This document shows, in pieces, positions 9,925 to 23,117 of a stretch of DNA of 64,000 nucleotides (positions are counted from its first letter, which is position 1; the number at the start of each line of letters is the position of its first letter). The stretch covers positions 472,796-536,795 of the forward strand of contig KN834784.1 of NCBI GenBank assembly GCA_000827265.1, in the 5' to 3' direction. A model generated the notes under the pieces. The model did not search any database and was not told the DNA's origin. It saw only the letters and a list, made by a program, of their open reading frames with translations. Both the position numbers and the translations under genes were made by a program. This DNA comes from Collybiopsis luxurians FD-317 M1. Its lineage: Eukaryota; Basidiomycota; Agaricomycetes; Agaricales; Omphalotaceae.

Positions 9925-12900
9925 TTTGAGTACAAATCTCTCTAATACTTCAATGATGAGCATCAGAAATTAGAGTAACAGGATTAGGTCCTTTGAGGTA
10001 AGGATATGGATCCAAAATGATGCTCCTAAGACTCACAAGTTACCGGTTGAATCCTTTTCCACCTAAGATATTCTGTGATAGGAATTAAAAACAAGGAGTG
10101 CAACCTCATGAGACGGGACTTTAAATACAGTGTGACAGCAGCTCCCTTGGAAGCAAATTTATCCTTCGATTTAGTTTCAAGATAATCTAAAATAAACTCT
10201 ATTTGAAATATAGGCCATTCTTGAGCTTTCGAGGCCTTTTTGATTGAACCAGGCAACAATTAGCACAGCCTAGTATATCATAAAGGTGAGGATCAGGACC
10301 ATATCTGGTTATACTAAAGGGCCGAGAGTTCATGTAAGTATTCGCCTCCGAGGAAATGCTAATGAACATTGCAGCTGTTTGCCTGAAATTTCACAGCTCT
10401 GATTTTTTCAATTGTGATAATTTGATATTCTGATCGGGTTTCTATATAATCCAAGAGCTGGATGCAAAGCCTCTGCCCCGAAAAAAGAACAAGCCGTTGA
10501 TTTCGATGATGATCGACCCACAAGCGGTGTTGTCGGATGGTGGTTCCGTATGATATGTTGAACCTGGGCCCCAAAATGTATAAGGCAAGCAAATACAATT
10601 AAACAAGTGTTGAAAAAATCAAAACTGAAAAACTGTATGCAAACAGCTGTATCCTTTGGTGGTCTTAAAGTGTCATCATTGATCAATCTATCAACACCTC
10701 GACAGCCAAGGGGTCCAGACGGAGATTCTGTTCCCGCAAAACCAGTGCACATGAACTGGCATCCCCTATTGGGGTGGAATATAGGAGAGAGGCCCCCCGC
10801 AAGAGGCTGCGCAGCAATATACAAGTAATCAAGATCTTTTCGGTTAGCGACAGGAAAAGGCCGCAAGAGCTGTGAAGTGAATTGAACCGATAATCATGGT
10901 GAAGTGAATACGGAAAGAGAGAAAGTGTTGGAATAAGTGTGAGAACAGAGCGTCTAATAGTAGTAGTAGTGAATTCAAAAAGCCCTACCAAATGCGCAGA
11001 AGATTTATTCAGAAAGTATACCACTTATTTAGATAATTTGTACGATAGGCTTAACTATCTAACTATGCACAGCAGTACATCAATAAAATAACAATTAGGT
11101 AAGATGATATCAAGCCTGTAAGGGCATGGATACTTGTATCCACGGTCACTCTACATACATTCACGGCCTTTTATATTTAGTTCCGTATATAATATCCATC
11201 GCCTTAGTAGCTACTGTTGAAGAGAGAGAGAGAGATAGGGCTCAACAGCAAGAGACAAAAACAATCCAATTACCCTTGCTGTATTGCACAGACGGCTGCA
11301 TTATGTACCTCAGTACTAGATGAGTATCATACTGCGGAGCGGAGGGGATATGCAGAATGATCTCAACACCGCACAGCGCAGTTTACGGACCAATTGCACA
11401 TCCGTGAACCTGAAACACTCACTACGCAGGGGCCGACTTTTCTCGGCCGATATTATTGCCGAAATTAGATTCGATATTATGTGCCTTTTTCGACCGAAAA
11501 TTTACCCATAATCAAATCTCTTTTTCGCCGGAAAAAGATACCGAAATAGATAAGCCGTTTTAAGATAGATTTCGCTCGAAAAAAGTATGGATATTTCTTT
11601 TTAATTATGGCAGACAAAAAAAATTGAGGGGACAATTGATAATGATTTTCGCCCACAAAAGGAATTTGATTTCCCTTGTACATCTATATTATAAAAAGCG
11701 GTTTTGAAGGCAATTTCGGCCAGATATGGCAAGACTTGCCTTCTGTGGAATTGTATTCATCGAGTGAGATCATGCATTTATCATAATCATTACACATTGG
11801 TAATAGTGCGTGAGGTCCGAAAACTGGTCATGTATGGATCATAACAACATCATCATCGATTCATTCTGTAACCTTTGCACTGGCTTTGAATATTTGTAGT
11901 TCGAGTCATTCTATCCTCTGTACCAGAGTTGATAACGTGCCCAGAGTTGATACTTTCGCAGAAAATCATTTTGTTTGAGCACATTTTTGAATCGTCCGTC
12001 CTAAAACTTCTTCTGCATAAATCAAAGCTAATAGACATACCTATTAACCTTCTATGAGATTTGTCGAGCGTCAAGATAGTGAGGGAATTTTTCAAGTGTT
12101 CAAATAATGGTTTTTTCCCCTTTATCGGTGCCGGGCAGCATGGAAAATGCTCAATTTTCAGGTTTTGGATACTATGCTCTTCATGTCAGTTTTAATCATT
12201 TGAGCACCATCCTTAAATTTGAAACGATGCATTCAAGTTTGGCATTCGGTTAATGTCTATCTTGGAATCAACCACAGTCGCGGGGCCCGGGAAGACGCAG
12301 AGGTTTTTATAGTTGGGATGGGCTTGGAAACTGCATAGATCGAGGTGATCTGGGGATAAAAAAGGGATACACCTTCTTCAAAGTCAGTCGACAGTTCCCC
12401 ATGTATCTGAATTCAATGCTGCATGCATAATCCTTCTGTGGAACAGAACCAGAAAAAATCCAATATCTCATCGTGAATCTCAGCTCGAGCTGGACCTTCG
12501 TTAGCCTAAGTCTATTCTTATCTAAGGCCCGGTCCTGTGCGTAGTGCCTTGGCAGATAACGTCAACTGATTTGCTCTCGAAGTTCATTCGAACCGATTTG
12601 TTCTCTTCCGATCCAGTTCTTGTATCGAGTCTGGAAGTACATGGTTCATACGATACTGAAGACGGCCGTCGGCAAAATCTCTTTGGGTTTGGCGTGTGGG
12701 GATGTATGCAATATGCTACCAGAAGGGAAGATGTATCAGCCTATTGCAAAATGAAGCAAAGGAGCAGAAACACCGAGCTCTGGGATTATTTCATGGCGGT
12801 GACTTCTACTCAACAGGAAATTGTGATTGGCAGCAGAGTGCAGTTAGGAAGTCTATCATGTGCCAGGAAGCTGACATCCTGGGAACAAAGGGCAAGCGCA

Positions 12901-13892
12901 GCCGCACCTAGGCTCTGTTTCAAATAGCAAGGTCGACTCAAAAGAGTTTTATTTTTATTTTTACATGACTCCTTTCGATCACAATTTAATGAAGACAGCT
13001 TGAAGGTTGAAAAGAAAATGTATCGTTACCACATCCCAAGATATCTGGATCGCCCCAAAGATGAGCTGGATCAACAGAGGCTGTCGGTAACTGAGTCATC
13101 GACATTGACTAGTATTTTTCTAGGTTTCTCGGATATGCACGCTACATTCCAAAACCATATCCAATGTCAGACGCTTGGTTGATACAAAAGATGCAAGGGC
13201 ACATCCGTGCATGTGTTAGCTCTGCCAGCGGAGTCGAGCGAAAAGAACCTTATCGAATACGCCTCATTGGTACTAGTCCCATGCTGTACACTTTTCTCCT
13301 TCCTGCCTACCACAGAACCAAGTATCATATAACGAGGCACAATCAATTGAGCGTGCTTCCATTGTAGGTTTCCTTCTGTTTGAATCACGTTTTGGCGTTG
13401 TCTAGATTAGCGTAGGAGATGAGCACGTACAGGCTCAGTTACCAGAGCCAACAGCAAGGCTGACTGGATGATCCACTGGATGCACCATAACACAACACGA
13501 TCATTGTGTAAGCCGAGCTCTAACCTTGTTTCTGCATTCTAGGATTCCCTGCTAGATCATCAATCCACCTCATGTATCCAAGCTACCTCCGAGCAAGTCG
13601 ACTGTCAACCTTTCTGGCGAGAAGGAGCTTCAGAACACCTCGATGGCTCTTCAGTTTGCTAAAGTCAGAGAGTTTCCATATTCCGAGCAAATGAGCCTTG
13701 AATGCGTCGACAATAGAGGAACGTCCCAGCTTGGAAGGTCAAAGCAACACTGCGCAGTGACGGCACATGACCTTTTTGACGGCGCTAATCAGTCCAATGA
13801 TAGCCGGATCTGCAACCGAGTCGTCTTTTTTTCACGAGCCAAAGGCATGGAATTAGAGTTGGCGGAATTGACCTCTCAATCGAACCACTACC
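9925..13892. other. intergenic: no supported gene; boundary of CpG depletion near 10.3 kb
   Basis: Open frames on the minus strand at 10026-10259, 10359-10598 and 10408-10866 and on the plus strand at 12544-12927 and 13643-13912 have no motif I recognise and no consistent splice structure. CpG is rare up to about 10.3 kb and frequent afterwards, marking the edge of the decayed block. A (GA)n run lies at about 11221-11236. A cluster of TTTCG-N-CGAAA-like palindromes lies at 11.44-11.73 kb and is listed separately. Confidence 0.4.
11440..11730. repeat. cluster of degenerate TTTCG(N)CGAAA palindromes
   Basis: Within about 290 bp the same pseudo-palindrome recurs: TTTTCGACCGAAAA (about 11488), TTTTTCGCCGGAAAAA (about 11521), TTTCGCTCGAAAAA (about 11570) and TTTTCGCCCACAAAA (about 11646). 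Related TTCTCGGCCGA and TTTCGGCC forms flank them. Spacing is 30-75 bp. This could be a decayed tandem repeat or a multi-site binding region. No transposon or gene context explains it. Confidence 0.4.
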
Positions 13893-16448
13893 ATGTCCCC
13901 CATTTCTGCTAGCAATCTTTTCCCAGACATCTTATCCACCTCTCCTCTTATCGTCGTTCTAGTCGGTAAGATTTACTATTACTTGTACATCTCTGCAGTT
14001 TGAGGTTTCTGAAAATCGAGCTTGCGTAGGGCTTACCGTATACTGGGTTCTGCACAAATTGTTCTTCTATCCTTTGTTTTTCTCTCCAATCCGCAATGTA
14101 CCTGGGCCCCCATTAGGTCATCCTCTCTGGGGACAATTTGCCAAAGTAATGTCTTCCGAATCGGGAATCGCTCAACGAGAATGGGCCAAGCAGTACGGCG
14201 CCGTAGTACGCGTCGTTGGCCCTGTTGGAATCGAAAGAGTCATGTTCCTGAGGCCCGAAGCTTTACACAAGATAATGGTCAAAGATTGGTTAGATTACCC
14301 CCGAGTATGTGCGGTGTTACTTTTGACGTTTACGCGGTCCGAAGTTGAACCTTGCTAGCCCGACTTTATGAGAAAGGTCCTGGGTCATGTCACCGGGTAC
14401 GGCTTGCTCACCGTAACAGGAGACGACCATAGGCAGATGAGGAAAGCAATGAACCCGGCATTTTCCATTCCAAATCTCATGGCGCGTAAGTGCGTTCAAA
14501 ATTCGCAAGTAAGACTGTCCTCGAATTTTTGTGTACAGAGACGGACATGTACTATGAAGCTATTCAAGGGTAAGTAGCTCGGACGACCGTGTATTTACTC
14601 GATACCTACCGTTCTGCAGACTCGTAGACATTTTTGCAGCGCAAGCTGATCAAAAAGAGGGCAAGATAATCCAGGTATACGAATGGAGTACGTATTTCCC
14701 CCTTTTAGAGCCCCTTTCGAGCGTTGGCTCAAGCAGAATAAATAGTGAGCAAAGTAACTCTGGACATCATTTGCGAGACAGCCTTCGGTTATCGCACAGA
14801 CTCACTCCACAACCCCCACAATGAACTTGCAGAAGCCTACGAGCATCTTGTGAACCTCCAATCAGGCAAGCAATCTTCGCTTTATCCCTATTCACGTTTG
14901 TATAGGTCCTGACTGTCTACGTAGGCACGAACCTCGTCAAGTTCATTGGGACCGTAATCATACCTGGCATGCCCAGATTTCTTCAAACAGAATTCGCCTA
15001 CCGTCACCGAAACATTTTTTCTTACGTCTCGCCCCTTGCACCTCTGACTACCGTACTCGACTCAATGCACACCATCAAACGCGTCTCGACCCAGATGGTT
15101 CAGGACAAAATTAAGGAATCCATCGAGTCGGGCATGGTGGAGGGGGACTCGGAGCTTTCTGGGAAGAAGGATATCATGAGTATCTTGATTAGAGCGCGAA
15201 TGAGAGAGGTTGGGGATGGGTATAAAATGAGCGATGAAGCAATGATGGCTCAAGTGGTGCGAACCTTTTCTACTGTTCAGTACTTCCTCCGATGCTGATT
15301 TTTGTCCTGCAGCTGACTTTCCTGGGAGCGGGACATGAGGTAGGATCTAGTGTTTTCCCATTTTTTTAGCATGCTTACGATGAACCCAGACAACGGCTTG
15401 TAAATTTCGAGTATTTAGTATTGCTTCGAACCTCCTTGACTAATGTGTGTACTACGCCTATTTTCAGCGGGTCTCGCCTGGGTACGTATATATCTATCCA
15501 GAAACCCGCTTTTCTGAGTAACCCGCCTCACAGACGCTCTGGTTGCTATCCAAAGATATCGCCAGTCAAGAAAAGCTTCGAGCAGAGATCACCCCTTTCT
15601 ACGCTCAAAATCCTCGGCTAGACTACAAGACATTGAGAGATCTACAATGGCTGGATTGCGTGGTGTACGTTAATCCCCTATGGCTACACTGATACCTCCG
15701 TCTCTAAATTCTTCTGTCACAGCATGGAAAGTCTCCGAGTGATGCCTCCCGTTCCTCTTACCCTTCGCGAGTCAGGCAAGTCGGATTATATCGATGGAAC
15801 TTTCATTCCAAAAGGAACGCTTTTCTGGATTCCGGTACGATCATCAGCCCAGTTTCCACCTCACCCCAGAAGGCTTCCTGATTATCACACATAGATACGA
15901 GTGATCAACACGTGGAAGGAAGTATGGGGTGACGACGCGGAAGAGTGAGTTCGATCTTCTTCCTTCTTCCATACTCCGACTTCCTAACCGAACCGCTTTC
16001 CATCCCCTATCAATATCCTTTGTGTGTGCAAACACCCCCGGTATACAGATTCCGCCCCGATAGATGGCTTAACCTACCCAAGGACTACAACTCTACTTTC
16101 TCCACTTTTTCATTCATCGCAGGCCCCCATGCGTGCATCGGAAAGACAATGGCTATCGTTGAAATGAAGGCTGTACTCGCGTAAGAGTTTTTTTTTTCTT
16201 TCGAAGATTTTTTAGAGGAACATTCGAAAATGCTGAATATCGATCGTATCTGCGCACACAGAGCTCTAATCGCCAACTTTACATTCGAACCTGCGTTCGA
16301 AGGGCAGCAGGCGCAACCTACTACTGCCATCACAATGAGTACGTAACTCGTTTTTACCCTGAGCTGCCAATTCACTCGCTCACTGGAATACAAATGTTAC
16401 TTAGAACCTGCCGATGGAATGCCTTTGAGGGTGAAGCGCATCCATTGA
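13893..16448 (+). CDS. cytochrome P450 monooxygenase
   Basis: Complete, multi-exon P450. The ATG at 13893 opens a short exon (to 13965) for the membrane anchor; the anchor continues in exon 2 (14030-14304) with GLTVYWVLHKLFFYP and is followed by the Pro-rich hinge NVPGPPLGHPLWG. Exon 3 begins at 14359. The I-helix reads LTFLGAGHET across an intron near 15340. The K-helix ExxR is ESLR (about 15725), the PERF-like motif is FRPDRW (about 16050) and the heme loop is FSFIAGPHACIG (about 16110-16145), with the Cys thiolate ligand and both Gly present. The protein ends LRVKRIH at 16448. All key motifs are intact, so a working heme oxygenase anchored in the ER is expected. The substrate and exact CYP family cannot be told from the sequence. 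It is unrelated in detail to the P450 array at 35-46 kb. Its 3' end faces the convergent anoctamin gene about 320 bp away. Confidence 0.9.
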
Positions 16449-16768
16449 TTCGAGCTGTATAAATTTTGCTGTGTAATTTGGACACATATTCGTCCTTCAA
16501 GAAGATTAAATAATTTGTACCATATTCTTTACAGTTTGCTATATTCTACATCATGTACCTCCCGACCTCTTTATTTTGATATCCGGTTCTTTCCGTCCAT
16601 CGCTCTGTCAAAAGTTAAAAACAACATTAAGCTTGTAACTAGTACAACAGCACATCAAAAAACAATGACATAAGGGAACCTAACCCGTCCGTTCCGAACT
16701 ACATAAATTTACACTACGAAAGAACCGAAGAAGATTAAAGTTTATAGATAACGTCCAGCACCCCATAT

Positions 16769-19263
16769 CTAGGCTTCCTTCGCAATCCTGAGTATCTCAT
16801 CTATCCCTTCGTCATGATCCCAGAACCCAAATCCACCATCAGTGGCCTTTTCCTTACCGACAACCCCAGCCCGATCAGCATCACCCACACCCACACCTTT
16901 CCCATTCCCCTCCATATCAACCTCAACCCCTCCCAACCCCTTCAAAAACACCTCCTTAACCATCCTCTCCTCCCTCTCCCTTTCTCTCACCTCCTCACTC
17001 CCCTTCCACAACAACCTCTCAACCACATGCCTCATCCCCGCCCTCACAACCAAATACCCATGACTCGCAGCCAATGCCACCAAGAGCGCCATCACCAAAA
17101 GCTCCTTCGTCGCCCCGAGACCCTTCCCATGCTCTCCCCAAATCCCATCGATCCCCTCCTTCCCCGCGGTAGCGACCAAATGGCGATGAACCCTCTCGAT
17201 CGCAGACTCGGTCCCCGGAGCGCCCATCGTACTACGGAGGTAGTCGGGAGCCGTACACTGCGATTGTTCCCTCGGACAAAAGAGGTACACCAGCGCGCTG
17301 TTCGTCAGCGCCGCGAGCCAAGACAAAAACGCCAGCGCATCGAGCCATGGTCCGATCGTATCCGTGCGCACGGGGGTGGGTCTCCGTTCATGGACCGTAA
17401 TCTTGAATGCGTCGCTTCGCAGTTCGAGGATGTTATTGAGCAGCGCCATGACCGGCGCTAGAGGCCATATCGTCGACCAGAGGACTACGTATCCGAATTG
17501 AATCACCATCTCGGAATAGTCCCCGAAGACATCGTATTCCGGCAAGGCAGCTTCCTCCCTGGCGCGCTCTAAAAACTCTTTCTCGACTAGTCCACCTTTT
17601 TCCTTCTCGTCCTCGAATACAACCTTTTTCTTCCCAAGCGAAGAAGTGGAGCCGGAAGAAGAAGAGGAGGAGGAAGAGGAGGAAGAATGAGATTTTGGTT
17701 TGCCTTTTCGTAACGAATTGATCTTTCGAAGGACATATGGAAGACCAATCTCGACAAAAGTGTTGACAATCTGGTTGGTGACCGTATAGGCGAACATTTG
17801 ATCTTTCAGCCTCCCAGGGTTGAGTTTGGTCTCTGCGTGCGAGGCATCGATATCCCAAATGTTAGCTGTCTGATTTGCCTCGGGTACATCGGTCAAATTG
17901 ACGTTCATCTCGGGTCCTGTATGAGGAACGGACCCCTGGAAAAGCCAAACTTGCACGATGCGCATGAGACCTTCGCCAAAGGGGACGTAGAGAAAGGCGC
18001 TCAGAGCGAGACCGAGATAGGCTACGAGAGCTGTGAAGATGAAGGTCTTGAGGGTGAACGACGAATTATGGGACGAGTGGAGAGCATGGTTCTCCCATTG
18101 CGTGAAATATTGAGCGCAGAGTTGGAAAATGGCAACAAGTCGCGGGACTAGGATTACGAAAACGACTGTCGGACTGAATGCCTAGAAATAAGAGGATGAG
18201 GAATACCCCGGGTAGGGAGAGCATGTCAGGACGTACAATGAGTTTATGTCCAGGCCCAGTATACAGCTGCGTGACGAATGCCTCGAAAACAAAGATTGCG
18301 GTCATGAGCGCTGAGAGTAAAGCCGCAAAGGCAAGGATAACAGGTATACTAGCAAGAATTCTGAGTTCGCGTTTCCACCACGGAAATTTGGGGTTGTAGT
18401 CGGCGCGACGTTTCTCAACACGGAAAGAACCTCGCGATCCAAAGCGCAGCGAGATCAATCGTTCTCTTACGCGCCACCATTCCACGAATCCAATTGCCCA
18501 TAAAACAGTGAGGACAGAATAAACAGGGGAATATGAGGTTCCGAAAAAGTAAAAGGAGATGCCTATCGCAGCTGGAAGAACTAGGGCGCGCGTATACGAG
18601 TCGAGGAAAGAAAAGTACAAGGCCACGGATTCACCAAACTGCAAAATGAATTAACAATCATTCTGAGGGACAGTGCGTTAGACACACACCTGATCTCGTA
18701 TCCTACTATCCGAAACAGACGCAATTTTGCTCGTTGTCCACGCGTGTATCCACTGTTCATTGAATGCTCTGTCGTGCAGACAAAACACTGACTCCACGAG
18801 ATCCCATTCTGATGCTCCCGGGGTGACTCCAAGGCCACCGTCAGCCGGAATGGATGTGATGTACGCATGCACGAGACGCAGGCGGTCGGACGGCGCCAAC
18901 GGCGGAGTGTCCGACACTGTACTGTTCGTTATAGGCGTTACAGGTAAACCAGACAAAAAATCTGACTGTCTATAAATCGGAATTATTCAGAAAAAAAAAT
19001 CGAAATAGTTGACAAGGAAAGACTCACCGCTCCCGAATAATCAAGTTCTTTACCAATAGGTCCGGACACGAGACAAAAAGCAAGATATGACCAAGTGAAT
19101 CACCTCTCCTCCCAACCGCCTTCAGTCCTCCATAGGTAAGAGTTTCAAGTAACCGCGAATACTGAGCTTCAGCTTTTCTAGCTTCCTCCTTGGTCTGCTT
19201 CTTTGACAGGCTAGTCTGCTTGGACGCCCGAAACGAGATGACGAGGTCGACGTCGACGGACAT
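16769..19263 (-). CDS. anoctamin/TMEM16 family membrane protein (Ist2-like)
   Basis: Four exons (19263-19028, 18969-18690, 18638-18237, 18181-16769) join to 776 codons plus stop with consistent phases. The N-terminal cytoplasmic domain ends in the family segment WIHAWTTSKI...[30 protein letters not shown], which is the start of the anoctamin transmembrane core. A WRVRERLISLRFG motif, several hydrophobic helices, and a late block (VIQFGYVVLWSTIWPLAPVMALLNNILELRSDAFK) with the conserved Asn-Asn and Glu-Leu-Arg-Asp positions follow. Anoctamins are Ca-activated scramblases or channels, and fungal members tether the ER to the plasma membrane. An 11-residue Ser tract lies in a hydrophilic loop near 17650. 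The C-terminal tail is charged. The start is the first ATG in frame with the conserved N-terminal region. Family assignment is firm; the activity is inferred. Confidence 0.9.
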
Positions 19264-19530
19264 AGGCCTGGGTGGTCGAAAGGGAGATGATGGTGGTAAA
19301 GAATCAAAAAAAGTTACGAACGTCAGTGTGGCGGCGATTGTCCCTGCGTCATTGGTGCAGGCAACCAGAATGGGCAAGTATTTCCCACAGTGTCAAAGCA
19401 TGCTCTCACAGGAACGTATTCTCAGGAAATATTTACGAACGAGTTGATTGCCGACGATAGACTTGTAACATTAGCTGTACTTACATACATGTGCCATAAC
19501 TGTATACAAAAATACAATCTACATGTTCAT

Positions 19531-22500
19531 TCAATCAGGAAGCATACACCTATCTACCGACAGATTCTCGGGATTGCCCCACCTTTGAATTTAAAACCGT
19601 TATTCTCATCGAAGCCTAAAAGAAAAGAAAATATCATACCAGTACGGGAAAGACACATCGTTCCCACTAGCTCCAAACACTGCAAAGCTAAGAATGAACA
19701 GGATAATCTGGCTTCCTCCGTCCAAAGCTGCGGACAATAGGTAATTGTACTGGCGAAACAGACCGTCGCAACGATAAGCATACAACTTCAAGATATATAG
19801 ATAGATATGTAGCTTGCCTTGACAAACCATCTCGGGCGACGCGTCCTTAGCCACCACTGAGAAACAAATCCGATCACAACGCAAGACCACCATTGGCCGT
19901 TGACCGAGTAAGGAAGCCTATTCAATAGGGGATAAGATGCGTAAGTCAGCTTTCGATAATAGCGTCTGCTATATCCAAGCTCAAGCATATATAAAACTCG
20001 ACACTCACCAACCGATGTAAAGAAGAATAATCGGAAAATTGAGATACTTCACCATCCGATTGATCAAACTCCCTTGTCTAGTAAACTTGTACACGACCCA
20101 GAAAGGTATCGGTATAAAGAGACCAATGAACCTGCATGAATCAAAAAGTTCAGAGCAGAATCAGATATTTGGAAAAGAAAAAGAAACATACATGGCAAAA
20201 GGTATAATCCAATATCCTGATGGTTTACCGAACGTGAAAAGCTCTTTACCCAGTGCGCCCATGGCTACAGAGGCAGAGTTTAAACCTTGAATGATCCATC
20301 CGCTCCACTAAGGACGAAGGTCGAGTTTGAAATTATAAGCACGCGATTGGATCCACGCTATATTACTGAAAAATACACTAACGATACGCGTTCCTGTAGG
20401 ATCCTTGAGCACCTCTCTGTTCGCATTGACAATCGTTATCATCACTATCCAACATCATCAGCTCAAAATCTAAACAAACTCGGGATAGAAACTGAGGGCT
20501 CACTTGTATAATTAAAAACTGATCCAATAATCGAGCCAAGTACCTGCGCACCGAATGTAATCCTCGGAGGAATCTTATTGTACTGCCCAAGTTTCAGGTC
20601 TATTCAAGTAAAGCAGGCGGGGGAAGGGAAAGGGGGCGAGCGACGAATTCAGGAATGAAAAGACGGAGATCTATCCTAGGCTTGCTTACCTTGAAGGAGA
20701 TACAACGTTTGGAATGCCGTGGCATTCCCATACAAATTCGCATACATCACAGGTATCGGCTGGCCTGGATGAATAAAAGCAGCTATAATCTGCACAGCGT
20801 ACTTGATAGAAATATTAAATCCAGTGGTTGCGGTGACTTAAAATATGTAATGAGGAAAACAAGACAGAAAAGAGAAACTAGGGTTGCCCACTGAATCCTA
20901 GCACGACCGCCATGATAAACGCAAAAACTGCGGAAAGTACATTGGTTGAAGCTCAATGAATCCGGGAGCGAAGACGTACTGGTGAAGAATATAATACTCC
21001 ATGCAGGGATAAGAACGGTAGGAGCGGCGTAACTGGTACCGATACAAATTCCGAGAGAGATTATAAGTAAAGCTGCATAAACCCATTGTGGTACTTCCGC
21101 TGAATATCACCTTGTAAGTAGCCATATCTTCCTAAAAATAGCAACACACTCACGATATTTCAGCATTTCTGGTAAGGGCAATCAATCCATCAGCCACTTG
21201 CCCTAGTCGAACAACAGGCACCTTACCTCGGTAGTGCGGATCGTCCACATCTGCAGGTCCGCTTCTAAGGATTTGCATCTTTCCAAAAGCTGATGCATCA
21301 AAAATAAGAATGGACATCCAGCGCAATGAAAGAACATTAAATAAATACCTCTAGTCAGCTCCGGCCAGTGCCAAAGCAACATCGTCGTTACAGCAGCACC
21401 GATAGACAAATTATAACAAAGCTGCGAAATCGCATACGTCGTCGTGTATCGCGGCAGTCCAACGCTTTCCAAAGCAGTTTGGTTAAGGCGATATTCCGAC
21501 GTAATGACCGCATCTTGATCGTACGTGCTCCCGTTGGTACCGAAAAGCGACGTCGACATCCAAAGGAGATCGCGACCGTTGAACACGTTCGCGTAGTAGC
21601 AGGCGGTGAGAATAATGTATCCGAGAGCCATTCCGACTGTATCGTTTTGGTTTAGGATTAAATTTGAAGAGGAATATCGTTTAACTCACTGTAGGAGTTG
21701 ACCTCTGGAAGTCCAATCGATTTCAGCCACAATTAAGTAGGGAAAAGAGGCTAAGATACGTACGAGTCTGCAAAGGCCACACGAGGGGACTCCCTTGCGT
21801 GATAAGGGTCCAGGAGAGTCCAAAAGAAAAGAGGCCAATGCCCTCATTACTAGACCCAGCACCAAAGAGATTCCGCACAAAAGCGTGTTGTCCGTTATCA
21901 GCCAGGCATATGATAGAGATCGCGGTTAACACTGGGGACGCGTCAAAGTTAGCGCGAAATTGTGAGCTTGTGATGAGCTAAGTACGTACAAGGGAATGGA
22001 TATTGAGGGATCTGCGATAGTCGACAAGTTTCCAGTGTCGCGAACCAAACGAACATAGCAAATGACTTACCCATTCCCAAAAGAATATTGCTGCAAACTG
22101 GAATATTATCAGAGAAGGCGAATTAGTTCAGAGCGCTGGGACATACCACAATCCAGAAAAATTTCCGTCTTTTTGCGTTTAACACTCCACCAAAGTGCAA
22201 ACTCTGAAGTAGATTCACGATGGAAATGTAAGAAGGGTAAAACGCGCTGAGAGAAATTTCAGCTTCGAACGAGTGGCCGTGATGAGCAACCTACTAGGTT
22301 GGATAAACAAGCAAGGCTCTCAAAATGCCCGCAAATCCGTAGCCTAACATTTGGGTTGCGAAAATCTGGAAAATTGCCACAGCATTATTCAAGCGAATGT
22401 CGTAAAAGAGATCTAGAGAATCAAAGATGTTTCAGATATTTCACAGAACGGGAAGTAATTAGATTGGAGAACGCACTCATCGCAGCGATGGTTTCCATTG

Positions 22501-23117
22501 CAAGGGAAACATTTGCTGCTGTGGAGGCCATGATAACGATCGCTGTGTGCTCCCTCAAATCATGTACGTGAGTTAAGCATATAACATGCTTTGTGATGAC
22601 TTACTTTATGCTGAAAGGCCCTGGGTTTATGATACGCCATTGGCCATGGGATGGAATCGCTGCTAATATGTCAGAAACACAATAAATAGAGAAAGACTCT
22701 ACGCACATGCCATCGCAGTTCCCAAAACGTAGGCTATAATGAGACAGAAAAGCTGGGAGACGGTCGCATTCTGTGGCTTGAAGGTGTAAATTGTTCCGAG
22801 AACTGAAGAAAACGCACTAAGTCCGACTCCTAGAAAAACGGATCGGACAGTGATAATGGGTGCGTCTGGATCATCTTGCAAGGAAATGACCTGTGTTACG
22901 AGATAGATTGTATCAGCGCTAGATGGATCAATGCCAGGAAACATACCTTGAGCGCAACCTCTTCTGCATTCTGGATGACTTGGTCAAAGTGGGCCTCGCT
23001 CTCGTCTAATACGGCCTGATTCTCGACCAACGGATCGTCCTTCTCGAAGAAAGATCCGCTCTTCTCGATAGAGCTGGATTTTTCTAGAGTTGGTACCGCT
23101 TCTACGTTGGATGCCAT
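19531..23117 (-). CDS. OPT-family oligopeptide transporter
   Basis: Long gene with many short exons. The ATG at 23117 begins an acidic cytoplasmic tail (MASNVEAVPTLEKSSS...), then DDPDAPIITVRSVFLGVGLSAFSS, the typical first OPT segment, where members have Asp-Asp-Pro-x-x-Pro. A central block includes YANVFNGRDLLWMSTSLFGTNGSTYDQ and ESVGLPRYTTTYAISQLCYNLSIGAAVTTMLLWHW. The C-terminal part has RLPYSVNGQWWSCVVIGFVSQWWLRTR, then LLSAALDGGSQIILFILSFAVFGASGNDVSFPYW, then WGNPENLSVDRCMLPD and the stop at 19531-19533. The final short exon is a hallmark of fungal Isp4/OPT proteins. The product should import tetra- and pentapeptides or metal-chelating peptides across the plasma membrane. The exon count (more than ten) was not settled everywhere, so internal boundaries are approximate. 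It is divergent from the agmatinase gene, with about 670 bp between the starts. Confidence 0.85.

Noticed and set aside
16814..17461. Plus-strand open frame of 215 codons, His/Pro-rich
   Set aside because: Antisense shadow of the last anoctamin exon, whose family motifs are clear on the minus strand.
17640..17690. GA/GAA-rich run as a regulatory repeat
   Set aside because: It encodes the Ser tract of the anoctamin in frame.
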